A stretch of 64,000 bases of DNA from Pezicula radicicola (taxonomy: Eukaryota > Ascomycota > Leotiomycetes > Helotiales > Dermateaceae). The DNA lies in contig PDUO01000023.1 in the NCBI GenBank assembly GCA_003008705.1, positions 721,312 to 785,311 on the forward strand, read 5' to 3'. A program made the position numbers and the translations under genes. A model generated the notes under the pieces. The model was not told the DNA's origin. It saw only the letters and a program-made list of their open reading frames with translations, and did not search any database. This document shows positions 8,172 to 17,603 of the stretch, piece after piece (positions within the stretch are counted from its first letter, which is position 1; each line of letters opens with the position of its first letter).

Positions 8172-10451
8172 CTAACAGTTCTCATTATACGCAGCTAAGG
8201 TTTGCAGTACAATCTTCAACTGCTGAAGTCGAATCGAGTCATTAATTTTCTGCATCTTCGATGCTGCTGCCTTGTCGAGTGCTGGCAGAGCTGGCATCTC
8301 CTTACTTTCACGGCCTTGAGGGACTTTCCATGGGCGACAAACCGGTTTTGTTTTCTGTAAACTGTGAAGTTTATTTGCTTCCTCTTTCATGGATTCTAGA
8401 TTTTCCCATGCATTGCTTCGACCTTCGTTCGAAATGTGTTCGAGGACCGTGTCAATATCGTCGTGGTGTTTTTCTAGGAAGGTCCGCATGGCCCCTCCTT
8501 CCCGGAAGTCAAAGGTAACTTCCTTCGCTTCGGTGCTGATACCTTCGGGGCGTCCAAAATTCATCTTTGGTCTATTTTTAGAATCTGTGAAAATGGGGTA
8601 CTCATTATACTGTAAGTATCGCATTCGGAGACGAAGTATGACGATATTGATAATGTGAAGCGCCGCAAAATTTCCCGCTTCTGGTTCCTGCTTACGGCGA
8701 CAAGCTCTAATCTTCTGCATGATTCCCTTAGCCCTCTTAATTGATTTGCTTAAGTCGTTCCTGAAAAACTCGACTTTGACTGGGGTGGGTGCAGTAAACT
8801 TTGGTGATAGAGTTGACGAATTCTTCTGTGGTGGAACCGACGGTTTCAAGTCTACCAAATGCTCCGCATCAGTGACGAACATTCGGACAGCCATTCTAAT
8901 GACTCGGTCACGCGTATTGGCCGGCGTTAATGCTTTTTGAGGATCCATAGCACCCAACTGAATGATGTCTCCATCTCGAAGCCGATGAGGAGGTGAATAC
9001 TTCCCAAGCTCACCAAGGAGCTTGAGGTTGACATATGTGCCGTGCTTGCTGCCAAGGTCTTTGATGTACCATTTGTTCCCGTTGCGCCAAATCCTGCAGT
9101 GTTTTTTACTAACAAACCCCGAGTGGAAGAGGACATCTTCTTTCCATTTCTTCTTATCTTTCTTTGTCATACGTCTGATAATGATGGATTCGTTGCCCGT
9201 TGGGAGCATCCGCGTCTCTTTTTCAAATTTTTGGAACATGCCCACTCGGCCGCAAATCCGTGGGGAAAAGGTGATACCGTGAAGTTGCTCTGGTGTCGAA
9301 GGCAGGGTGGTTGCTGATTCAAATCGACTGACACGTTCATCAAATTCGTATATCATATTCTCAAAGCAATCTACGATGTCGTCGGATTCAGTCCCGGATG
9401 TTGTGGTAGACGAGAAGGTGCCCAAATCCCTAGTCTGCGTCTGGAACATCTCGCTGGTTGCCGAAGGTTTGAGATGCTTGTAATGGTCCTTTCTTCCTTC
9501 AGTTGTAGCCTTCCGTTTAGTTGAGCCTAGATGCCCAAGGTCTATTGAGGCCATCTCAGGTGAAGCTGGTGGTGTTAGCAGGAAAGTCTTCTGTAGGTCC
9601 CTATATTGCAAGTCGATGGTGGCTTGCGGGATTTTGTGTAGCAGTGGTGACGCGGGAGCGGTTGGTAAAGTGGCTATGTTCGCTTGGATCGTTGATTTAT
9701 TGTCCGCTGTTGGGGGGATGTACTCTACATCAGAGTAAAGCGTGCCTTCATCATCGTCCTCCCCATCATCCTCATCATCGACATCCCCGTCCTCGCTAGC
9801 AGGCATCCATCTGTGCCCTGGGTTTTGGTCACAAAAACTTCGAACTTCCTTGTCGTACCCTTCCCAACCAGCAGCTGCCATAGCATCTTTTACATCTGCC
9901 TGAAAGCTTTGCTTGTCCAATTTATACTGCTGAAGGGTTTCCTGTTCATCTCGGAGCCTCCTGCTGTTATTTTTGGCCTGGCGCTCCAGAAGACGCACGT
10001 AAACATCGGAAGGATTGTTGAGACTAGACCAGAGGCAATTTAATTCATCAGTTCTGTAAGCTCTTGGGTCGCGAAGAGATGCTAAATGTGATGTTGGGCT
10101 TTGTCGCACATCAAGCTTCCTGAACAGAGAAGTAGTAGGTGGTCTACACTCTTCGCCGTCGAGAATCCTTTGCATCACATCCTCATATTGACTTGACATA
10201 AGCTCGTTATCCTGGCACGTATTGTTTCTCTCGCACCGCCGGATTCTGTTGTGCAATTCAGTAATTCTACTGGTGATGTGCTTCTGTAATTCCGGCTCTT
10301 CGAGGTCCCAAGGTTCGCGAGCTGCTGTAGTGATGGAGTACGATGGTCGAGCTTCTTCATCCTGGATGGGGCCCGCGGTCGAAAAGGTCGTCCAACTATC
10401 ATCTTGCTCAAACTCCATAGGATCGTAGGCATAGAAGCTAGAGGACTCCAT
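8172..10451 (-). CDS. FHA-domain protein
   Basis: A single-exon protein of about 759 residues. The true ATG is at 10451 (MESSSFYAYDP); the frame runs a little further upstream but without another ATG. A forkhead-associated phosphothreonine-binding domain lies at about residues 405-500. It shows the diagnostic GFVSKKHCRI segment (Ser and His that normally anchor the loop) and DLGSKHGTYVN (Gly-Thr-Asn loop). An acidic stretch rich in Asp/Glu lies at about 223-240, and the N-terminal third looks helical and charged. The C-terminal ~200 residues are basic and helical, without a recognised catalytic domain. FHA domains read phosphothreonine marks in signalling or DNA-damage pathways; which partner this one binds cannot be told. 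No kinase, RING or BRCT motif is visible. Confidence 0.85.
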   Translation of the reverse strand: MESSSFYAYDPMEFEQDDSWTTFSTAGPIQDEEARPSYSITTAAREPWDLEEPELQKHITSRITELHNRIRRCERNNTCQDNELMSSQYEDVMQRILDGEECRPPTTSLFRKLDVRQSPTSHLASLRDPRAYRTDELNCLWSSLNNPSDVYVRLLERQAKNNSRRLRDEQETLQQYKLDKQSFQADVKDAMAAAGWEGYDKEVRSFCDQNPGHRWMPASEDGDVDDEDDGEDDDEGTLYSDVEYIPPTADNKSTIQANIATLPTAPASPLLHKIPQATIDLQYRDLQKTFLLTPPASPEMASIDLGHLGSTKRKATTEGRKDHYKHLKPSATSEMFQTQTRDLGTFSSTTTSGTESDDIVDCFENMIYEFDERVSRFESATTLPSTPEQLHGITFSPRICGRVGMFQKFEKETRMLPTGNESIIIRRMTKKDKKKWKEDVLFHSGFVSKKHCRIWRNGNKWYIKDLGSKHGTYVNLKLLGELGKYSPPHRLRDGDIIQLGAMDPQKALTPANTRDRVIRMAVRMFVTDAEHLVDLKPSVPPQKNSSTLSPKFTAPTPVKVEFFRNDLSKSIKRAKGIMQKIRACRRKQEPEAGNFAALHIINIVILRLRMRYLQYNEYPIFTDSKNRPKMNFGRPEGISTEAKEVTFDFREGGAMRTFLEKHHDDIDTVLEHISNEGRSNAWENLESMKEEANKLHSLQKTKPVCRPWKVPQGRESKEMPALPALDKAAASKMQKINDSIRLQQLKIVLQTLAAYNENC

Positions 10452-12051
10452 GGTTCGCAACGTTGGTAGTGTGGAATTCGTCGTGCGCTCCTAAGATCCG
10501 TTTGGTGAGGTTCTATGGTTGTGTGGCCGATGGTGGTGTTTCGTCGCAGTATGTGCTTATGTGCCGTAGAAATCTTGATCACTTACAGCGTTGAAAGTGA
10601 AGTTGAGCAGTCAAGAGATGGATATTGTTGCGCCGCCCGCTTAATTGACGGCCAGCTGGGTTTGATATCCAAAGGTTCGTGTGCACTAGCTGAGGAATAT
10701 AGCTAGTCAAAGTCGTTGTTTGTGAAATATGATCAAGGCGTATACAAGAAACGTTAAGAGTTCCGGGGCTCAAAGAGCGATGGCGTTGTATACGGAATAG
10801 ATGAACGTTGCTTAAGTGTACAGGATCTAGCGAAGGTGAGAACCAAAGGACTGATATGACAAGAAGCATCCGGGGCGCTAAGTTCATAGATTTTACTCAA
10901 CTAGGTAAGCATAGCATAGTATAGAGCCGGACAACTACCTATGACACACAAAGGAAACCCTAATATCCTTTTCAACAATGACTTGTTAGCACCTGCTGAA
11001 GAGAATTGTCTTAAAACTGCAGAACAAACCCTTTTTTTCTGCGCGCCATTTCCACCTCTTGAAAGATTTATGTTATATCCAAACTGCGAGATACATGCCT
11101 TCTCTAATCTCGACTTGGGCTTAAGGAAAGCTCTTCACTATGAAAAAATAAACTCAAATGGCTCAAAGGTGACAGCGGGAATTAGTCTCTTTCAGGGGAG
11201 GCCGGTTATTCAGGACGGTGACACTTACTCTGTAACCCCATAGCTCTGAGTCAAGCACCATTATTTATTGGCTGTTCTGCCATGCAACCTCCTAGTCAGA
11301 CATTATGATCGGAACGGCGTAGAAGCTAGCAATCGCTAGAAAGTACTAAGAACAGCATGATGGTCCCCGCACTCAAATGCTAAGTCAGGAGGTAGTTGGC
11401 ATCCGGGGACACAGCCATGATTACTATAGTGGGAAGAGGAGGCACGTAGTGAGGCATATATGAGAGTGGATTTGACAATCACTGAGATGAAGTCAATAGA
11501 TATGCCCGCCGTCTCGTATGGAATTACATTTCAAGTGATAGTAGCAATAATGAATAACATTAAAATATCATACCTAGCAAGGTTCGGCGCAGGACGTGGC
11601 GGTTATGCGTGTAGAGTAGAAACATCACAAGGAATAGCAAAACGTGTCTAGAGGCACCAGAAACACACAAGTGTTTGTAGAATTATGACGAAATGGGACT
11701 CTATTCCTAAACTCACAACATAACCTTTATGCCCTTTGTCCTTTTGTGGAACAATCTCTGGCCGAGTTATACGACGGAAAATTCGGCCGTGCCGCAATAT
11801 GGTGTTTCCGTGTCAGTAGGACGAACCCTTCTAAGGCTGATGGAGGGTCTCTTTTCTGGCAATACTAGGATGAGGCATCGGAAATCCTACTCCAGATGGA
11901 TTCTCATTATCTCTAGATGGCCGCACTGATGTTACATTTTTTTTATGTGTCTTGCTCTACCTTCCGAAAACCATTCACATAGGTAATCAAGAGCCTTGTA
12001 AGCAGCTAGAAGCGCAGTCAGTATTGAGCTCTCAGACAAATGATAGATACT
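10452..12051. other. Intergenic region between the FHA gene and rpb7
   Basis: About 1.6 kb with only short, unsupported open frames on both strands (for example 10941-11243 +). I saw no family motifs or splice patterns. It should include the FHA gene promoter and the rpb7 3' UTR. Confidence 0.45.
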
Positions 12052-12656
12052 TTACCCAAGGTAATCCTCCTTGATGCTCGCGATCGCATACATTCCTCCA
12101 ACTTCAGCTCTCGTGCCGATCAACTTGACGCGCACGTGAGTACCAACCTCGATGACCGAATCTTCGTTGTTGGTAAACTGCGCTGGAGTCGCGTTTGGGT
12201 CGAACTTGATGTCCGGAGGAATGAGCTGTTATATGTTAGTAACCGTCTGTAGGGCAATGGAGATGGGAACCAACATGGGCAGAGACAAAGAGAGGCAGTG
12301 GACCCGCGTCTGCAAAGAATCCTACAGCATTGACCGACGTCACAATAGCATCGACCTGCCAGAAATGAGCAAGTTTCTGCAAGTCATTGGCAACATTCTA
12401 GTCTTACGGTTTCACCCTTGAACGGTCTCCAGACCACTGCCCTGTATCCTACCGTGAACTCTGCCAACCCACTACCTGGTAGGATGCGCCCCTCTGAAAT
12501 ATCAAACGTGTCCATGATCGTAATGATGAAGTATCGACCGGTGCAGGTTCCCTCCACGTCTTTCAACAGCTTCCCTGTTACCAACTCGTGCATATTCCGG
12601 CCGAAGTAAGAAGGATGCAGGGTGACCTGCCGCTCCAAATTGTAGAGGAAGAACAT
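12052..12656 (-). CDS. rpb7: DNA-directed RNA polymerase II subunit Rpb7
   Basis: Three exons on the minus strand: 12408-12656, 12275-12355 and 12052-12225. The introns are 52 and 49 nt, the second with an ideal TACTAAC branch site just before its ACAG acceptor. The spliced product is 167 residues, close to yeast Rpb7 (171). It starts [10 protein letters not shown] and contains the family strings [43 protein letters not shown] and the end ASIKEDYLG. Rpb7 forms the stalk with Rpb4, contacts nascent RNA through its C-terminal OB fold, and acts in initiation and in mRNA transport and decay. The N-terminal RNP-like domain is in exon 1 and the OB fold in exons 2-3. All junctions keep the frame at phase 0. 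This is a single-copy essential gene in fungi, so it makes a good anchor for synteny. Confidence 0.95.
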
Positions 12657-13954
12657 GGTGAAAGTATGGCGAGAAAGATAGGGGTTTCGAGTTTAAGTTG
12701 TAGATATATTGCGCCCTCGAAGCAGTCTTCGCAAAAAAGCAAGATTATTCGTTTTTGACGCGTCGCAGCGTGCGCAACAACAATTCACCACCGTTCTACC
12801 CAACACGTTCTACCACACCCGTAAAGCTATCCGCTGGAATCGCGCTGTTCTGCTTAACACAGTAGAGTAAATGCGCTTACTCACAGAGAAAGTCTAGAGT
12901 CATCAGTCCAGAACGCAATAAAGCGGCTGGGCCTAACAAGGACGTACGCTGGCTGAAAAGAATGGCTTCACAAGGACGAAACGCTCTGGCAGCTCTCTGG
13001 GGATCGTTACAGAGGCGGCACAAAGGTTGCCGATGCTCGTAAGAGATGTTGTGAGCGAGTACCGGAACTTCGCTGGACGAGACGGAGGAAGAGATGTTGG
13101 AGATGAGGCTCAGCCCAGGATTCGAGATATTTTAATCTGCTAGGGTGGCAGGCGAATTATTACGCGGAATTACCATCTTAGGGCGTAATTCCAGCAAAAT
13201 AGTTAGCGTAGTTTTTGGTGAATGACTGGGCATAGACCAGCTGTTGGTAAAACTAAAAAAAATGGAAGCATGCTCGCATGTAATCTAGGGTAATACTTCG
13301 TAAGTGTATCTAACGTAATTACGTCGAATATTCCACCCAAAATCACGTCAGTCAGAGTCTACCTACCTATAAATCTGAATGCTACACTCGATGAACTTTC
13401 TATATAAACTACCTAGAACTAGGCAAAGAATTTGCATGGTAATTTTTAAAGTACAGAAGTGCCAAAATCAGTATATAAGAAACGGTAAGAAGAGTTCGGC
13501 TACCTACCTAGGTACTTATGAGTAGGTACCTATAAATATGGCGAGATGGACAAAAAGACACCCCGCGCATTTACTGGCTACTTTCGTACGAAGGCTTAAA
13601 ACAGCCACCGCACGCGTAAACACGGCCAAAATCAAGGCAAAACGTGAACCCGAGGCTTCTCACATGCCTGTTAAAACTATGGAGGTATGGCGGCAATGTG
13701 AAAGTGTGGTCCGACCTGAAGGCACACGCTGTCAGCTCCCTCCACTACTCAACCCACTCCACTAATATATCCTCTATTACCTACCACCAACCGAACATCT
13801 CGCCAACTACTTTTTTGTTCGTCCTTTGTCGGTGTAATGATTCTACGCACCTTCGACTCTGCTAAACTACCTACATCTACCAACATCTAGCTGCATTTAG
13901 CTGCATTCCGAAGCTCTCCATCCAGCGCAGGCACAGCCGCCCTCTCCACTCAAC
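12657..13954. other. Divergent promoter region between rpb7 and the Mpo1 gene
   Basis: About 1.3 kb between two divergent start codons. It contains GTAATTAC/TACGTAA-type short palindromes and runs of TAGGTACCTA near 13500. A 75-codon frame at 13538-13765 has no recognisable features and probably lies in the leader of the next gene. No other gene is supported. Confidence 0.45.
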
Positions 13955-14656
13955 ATGTCTCTCAACCTAGAAAAACAGCTCTGCTTCGTAAGTTGGTGTC
14001 ATCGCAACCCCTCCATTGCTACTGACAATTATTCGCAGTACGGCGCCTACCATCACAACCCAGTCAATGTCACAATACATATGATATGTGTTCCTCTCAT
14101 CCTCGCCGTCTCTCTTCTTCTTGTATGTGATGTCATGCCATGAATCCCGGAATCCCGAACTTACCATACTCACCACGTATAGGCGACCAACAGCCCGACC
14201 CTCATTCCTCTTCCCTCATGGCTCACGATCCCCAATCTTCCTCTCAACCTTGGCACTATCAGCGCCATTCTTTACAGTGGCTTTTATGTGCTCCTTGAGC
14301 CTGTGGCTGGCACCATCACAGTCCCCATGATTCTGAGCTGGACTGCATTCGCAAACCACCTCACAAGTACAAACGCGTCGACTGCTAACAAAGTTGCTAT
14401 TGTCACTGAGATTGTCGCCTGGTGCTTACAATTCCTCGGTCACGGCGCGTTCGAGAGACGTGCTCCAGCTTTGTTGGACAACCTCTTGCAAGCTTTGGTC
14501 CTTGCTCCATTCTTTGTTTGGATGGAACTGCTGTTCAAGCTCGGATACAGGCCAGAACTACAGGCACGAGTTGACAAGGAGGTTCAGAAGGAAATTAAGA
14601 AGTTCCAGGCACAGAAGGAGGCCAACGGCAAGGTTGGAAATGGCAAGACGCATTAA
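13955..14656 (+). CDS. mpo1: Mpo1/DUF962 family protein (2-hydroxy fatty acid dioxygenase-like)
   Basis: Three exons: 13955-13987, 14039-14122 and 14183-14656, with introns of 51 and 60 nt (GTAAGT and GTATGT donors). The product is 196 residues. It shows the DUF962 hallmarks: a YGAYHHNPVN block followed by IHMICVP near the N-terminus (residues 12-31) and FLGHGAFERRAPALLDNL around residue 124 (His 126). Several hydrophobic helices make it a multi-span membrane protein, and a Lys-rich C-terminal tail may be an ER-retention-type signal. Yeast Mpo1 is an Fe(II)-dependent ER dioxygenase that alpha-oxidises 2-hydroxypalmitate during phytosphingosine breakdown; assigning that reaction here rests on family membership. 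The length is slightly longer than yeast Mpo1 (174) because of the C-terminal tail. Confidence 0.9.
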
Positions 14657-15317
14657 GGGTAACCTTGGTATGCCAGGGGGAGTAACAACAGCAGTGGATG
14701 AAGGAAACACAATATCTATGGAGCCTCTGGTGACAAGTGGAAAGCTACGGAAGTGTATTAGGGGAATTGCGGAACTCTAGGAAAATTGGAAAGGGCCAAA
14801 GGGAAGGCGTACAGAATTCTCTTGGCGGAATTGGGCACACATGCGAAAGAGGGCGTGAGGCATTAACGCTGTACATGGGGTAACTTCTGTTCATAAGGGC
14901 TTTCGATAAGTATCGGGCGTTATGACCCTTGCATGGCGATGGAGACTACAGATGGTTTTGGCGAGTCACTAGGTTGATTCTACTCTTTCTTTGTTTGCAA
15001 AGTCAAAGATTGTTCTTCATCGCGAGATCACAGATTGTTTTCATTCATTAATGGGACAAGCTTTCTTCGTTTTTTGAAAGATTTGATTATGTATTAAATT
15101 ATATTGCTAAATGAGGTAGGAAATCCATCACCACCACATTCTTGAGTTTGATGTGAAGCTCGTGGGCTTCCTTCACCTTCTTTGCCTAGTTAAGCGGCAG
15201 GGCTTTTGTCGCTGCGTAGACTTCACCTTGTTCTGGGTAGTTTATTCATTTATAGTTAACTCCCCTTTGAAGCTTCATCACTTTCTTTGTTTCAGGATTT
15301 TCATTTCCACTATCTAC
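14657..15317. other. Short convergent intergenic region
   Basis: This lies between the convergent mpo1 and Cys-rich genes. I see no gene or clear structure; it should contain both 3' UTRs. Confidence 0.45.
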
Positions 15318-16682
15318 TCACCTAAATCCCATCCCCCTCCTAGCCATTTCAGCCCTCTCCCGCTCCTCTCTCTCTTCCCTCTCCCGCTCCGCCCGTCTTC
15401 TCTCTCTATTCACTCTGAACACTTCTGGCACTGAGTTAGGATACTGATGGAACGTTTGGAATTCCGATGCCAGCGGTGAAATTGGCGAGACATTGTTCTC
15501 ATCCAAATCAGTTGTGTCGAAGTTGAAGTGTTCTCTTGATGAGTCCAAGTGCTCAGTGAATTTCGAAGGTCTTGTTGAAGATTTTGGGAGTGGTTTTAAG
15601 GGGCGAGTTCTGGGTGAGGATCTTGAGGGAGATCTTGAAAGTTCGCGACGGCGTGAAGGCTCACGGTGAAGGGGAGGAGATGTTGATGGCTGGTGTGCCG
15701 AGTTGCTCCGATACACCATCGGAGGTTCAATCGGCATTGTCAAGTCCACCCCAGTCCCCAGAGCCTCCACCGCGAACACAAGGCCAGGATCGTCCACCGA
15801 ATCTTGACTGGAGTTTTTTTGGAGCCATCCGTATTTCCATGCGGCTTCGCTTCCTTCTGCCTTAATCTCAAGAAAAGTCTTTGGAGTTGCGGTTGGTGGT
15901 ATTCCTCTCGATTGCTGGTGCTGCTGTTGTTGTTGAGGTAGGAAACCCGAAGCTGTTCTCACCTGGTTGTGATTTTGATTCTGAATAATAGGTTTAGTTC
16001 TCTTCCTATTATTAACATCAGCATTTCTAGAGACCAAATCTGTTGGAGGATGAGAAGAAGGAATTCTAGGAGGTGGAGGGTTAGAATTTTGAGAAGCCAG
16101 TCCTCGATTTCTATTGTTTCGGCTGTTGTTTTGAACCGCTACTCTTGGTACATCAGTAAACGCTCTCGGTCTAGCTCTACCATGTCCACCAAAAAGCATC
16201 TCACTCTCCTCATTTTCCATCATCTCATTCTGAACATCATATCTCATCTTCTCCCTCTTCTCCTTCTTCTGCATCTCTTTCTCCGCTTCTCTCCGAGCCT
16301 TCTCCCTCTTACACGCATCACATATCCCCGAACGACCCCCTGTAAACCCTATTTCTGGTGCATCGCATGGTTTTATGTATTTAGGAGGTGGTGATTCGAC
16401 GTGATTGGGATTGACTCCTAGTTTGAAGTTGGTTCGTATGGTGTGTGTGATGTTGTTGAGAAAATGACTGGCTTTCGAGGGATTTCTGGAGGATGTGGTG
16501 GGCGCTGTGTAGGATCGATTGCGTTGTGTGTTTGTTTGTGCGTTTACTTCTTTTTGTGCTTCTTCTCGTGCTTTTGCTCGGCCGCATTTTATGAATTCTT
16601 TTTGCTTGTGTCCGCAGTCGCGGTAGGTGGATTCTGTTATGGCACAACCACAGTGCGGACGAGGCATCTTGTCTTTCGGCAT
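15318..16682 (-). CDS. Cys-rich-headed protein of unknown function
   Basis: A single-exon 454-residue frame starting at ATG 16682 (a second ATG five codons on is also possible). I do not recognise a named domain. The N-terminus has CGCAITESTYRDCGHKQ, then a cysteine in IKCGRA, a Cys at KPCDAP and a CDACKRE pair near residue 120. This spacing of Cys/His pairs suggests a small zinc-binding head. Charged coiled-coil-like Glu/Lys/Arg stretches follow (about 125-170), then a long disordered Ser/Pro/Gln-rich region and a highly charged C-terminus. The + strand gene at 42854-44326 begins with a similar Cys/His head, so the two may belong to one fungal family. Localisation is not predictable. Confidence 0.7.
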   Translation of the reverse strand: MPKDKMPRPHCGCAITESTYRDCGHKQKEFIKCGRAKAREEAQKEVNAQTNTQRNRSYTAPTTSSRNPSKASHFLNNITHTIRTNFKLGVNPNHVESPPPKYIKPCDAPEIGFTGGRSGICDACKREKARREAEKEMQKKEKREKMRYDVQNEMMENEESEMLFGGHGRARPRAFTDVPRVAVQNNSRNNRNRGLASQNSNPPPPRIPSSHPPTDLVSRNADVNNRKRTKPIIQNQNHNQVRTASGFLPQQQQQHQQSRGIPPTATPKTFLEIKAEGSEAAWKYGWLQKNSSQDSVDDPGLVFAVEALGTGVDLTMPIEPPMVYRSNSAHQPSTSPPLHREPSRRRELSRSPSRSSPRTRPLKPLPKSSTRPSKFTEHLDSSREHFNFDTTDLDENNVSPISPLASEFQTFHQYPNSVPEVFRVNRERRRAEREREEREERERAEMARRGMGFR

Positions 16683-17603
16683 TCTTACCCTTTCTCTGTG
16701 ATTGTTGTCTGTTGTGTTTTTTTTAGAAGTTGTTTTTCTGTGTTGTGTTGTGCTTTGGTTGGTGAGGTAGGGTGTAGGTTGTACTAGAAGGTGCTGGTTT
16801 AGTGTTGAGTTGAGTAGATTGAAGAAGATGTAAGATGATGTTGATGATTGATGTTTCTGAAGAAGAGAGATTAAGATTGTAATTCTGGGGATACTTATAT
16901 TTGATACAATGGAATTGTTTCTTACTGTTTCCTTCTATGTCTTTATTTTTGATAAAGAGGAGGGAAGACATTGTGATGAAGAATGGTATTGTTTTATGGT
17001 GACGCTTTGTGCGTTGGGAGAAGAATAATGTAGATTGTTTTTTGCTTGAAAGAAGGAGAGGGAGGGCTTTGTTGTGGGGATGGGAGAACAAGTACATTGT
17101 TTCTTGTTGAAAGAGAGAATTGGAGGACAATAGGCATTGTTCTTGTTTGAAAGAGTGGGAAATGGGGGGACAAAGACTTTGAGGGTATAGGTAGTCATTG
17201 AGTTTTGTTTCGAGTAGGGGTTGGAAGTGTTGCCGTCCTCCTGGGACATTCTGGCAAGCAAGTACATAGCTTGAGCTACATGTTGATACTGAGGTAGTTT
17301 TAAGGATAGTATAGACGGTAACTTCTGCACACATATCATCTAGTCATAGATACAATGCAGAACAGCAAACAAAACTTTGCTTGAAGTTTAGATTCTATGT
17401 AATCACACAAGCACAAGAGCCATCCATCAATTCCCTTTCCAATCATATCATCAAGTGGAAACGAATGCCTTGCCTCAACTCGTTTTACATTTGCATTGCA
17501 GTCCTTCCCACCAACCCCTATAAAAAAGAAAACTCCCTCCCATGTAATGATTCCAAAACACCGCTCCCCATGTTTGCTGATACACTAGGCTAAATGACTT
17601 ATT
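16683..17603. other. Leader/promoter of the Cys-rich gene, with degenerate repeats
   Basis: The minus strand from about 17165 to 16980 carries several related segments of roughly 50-60 bp built around CTTTCAA...AACAATG/C and TTCTCCCA. A 203-codon minus frame (16723-17334) runs through it, but its composition is simple and no ATG context or homology supports it. The remaining part, up to the Vps10 3' end, holds nothing I can name. Confidence 0.45.

Noticed and set aside
10941..11243. 100-codon plus-strand frame
   Set aside because: No conserved motif, no splice partners, and unremarkable composition; indistinguishable from chance.
13538..13765. 75-codon plus-strand frame before the Mpo1 gene
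   Set aside because: No homology pattern; likely part of the leader or promoter.
16723..17334. 203-codon minus-strand frame upstream of the Cys-rich gene
   Set aside because: Simple composition generated by degenerate DNA repeats, no homology pattern, and it overlaps the leader of the real gene.
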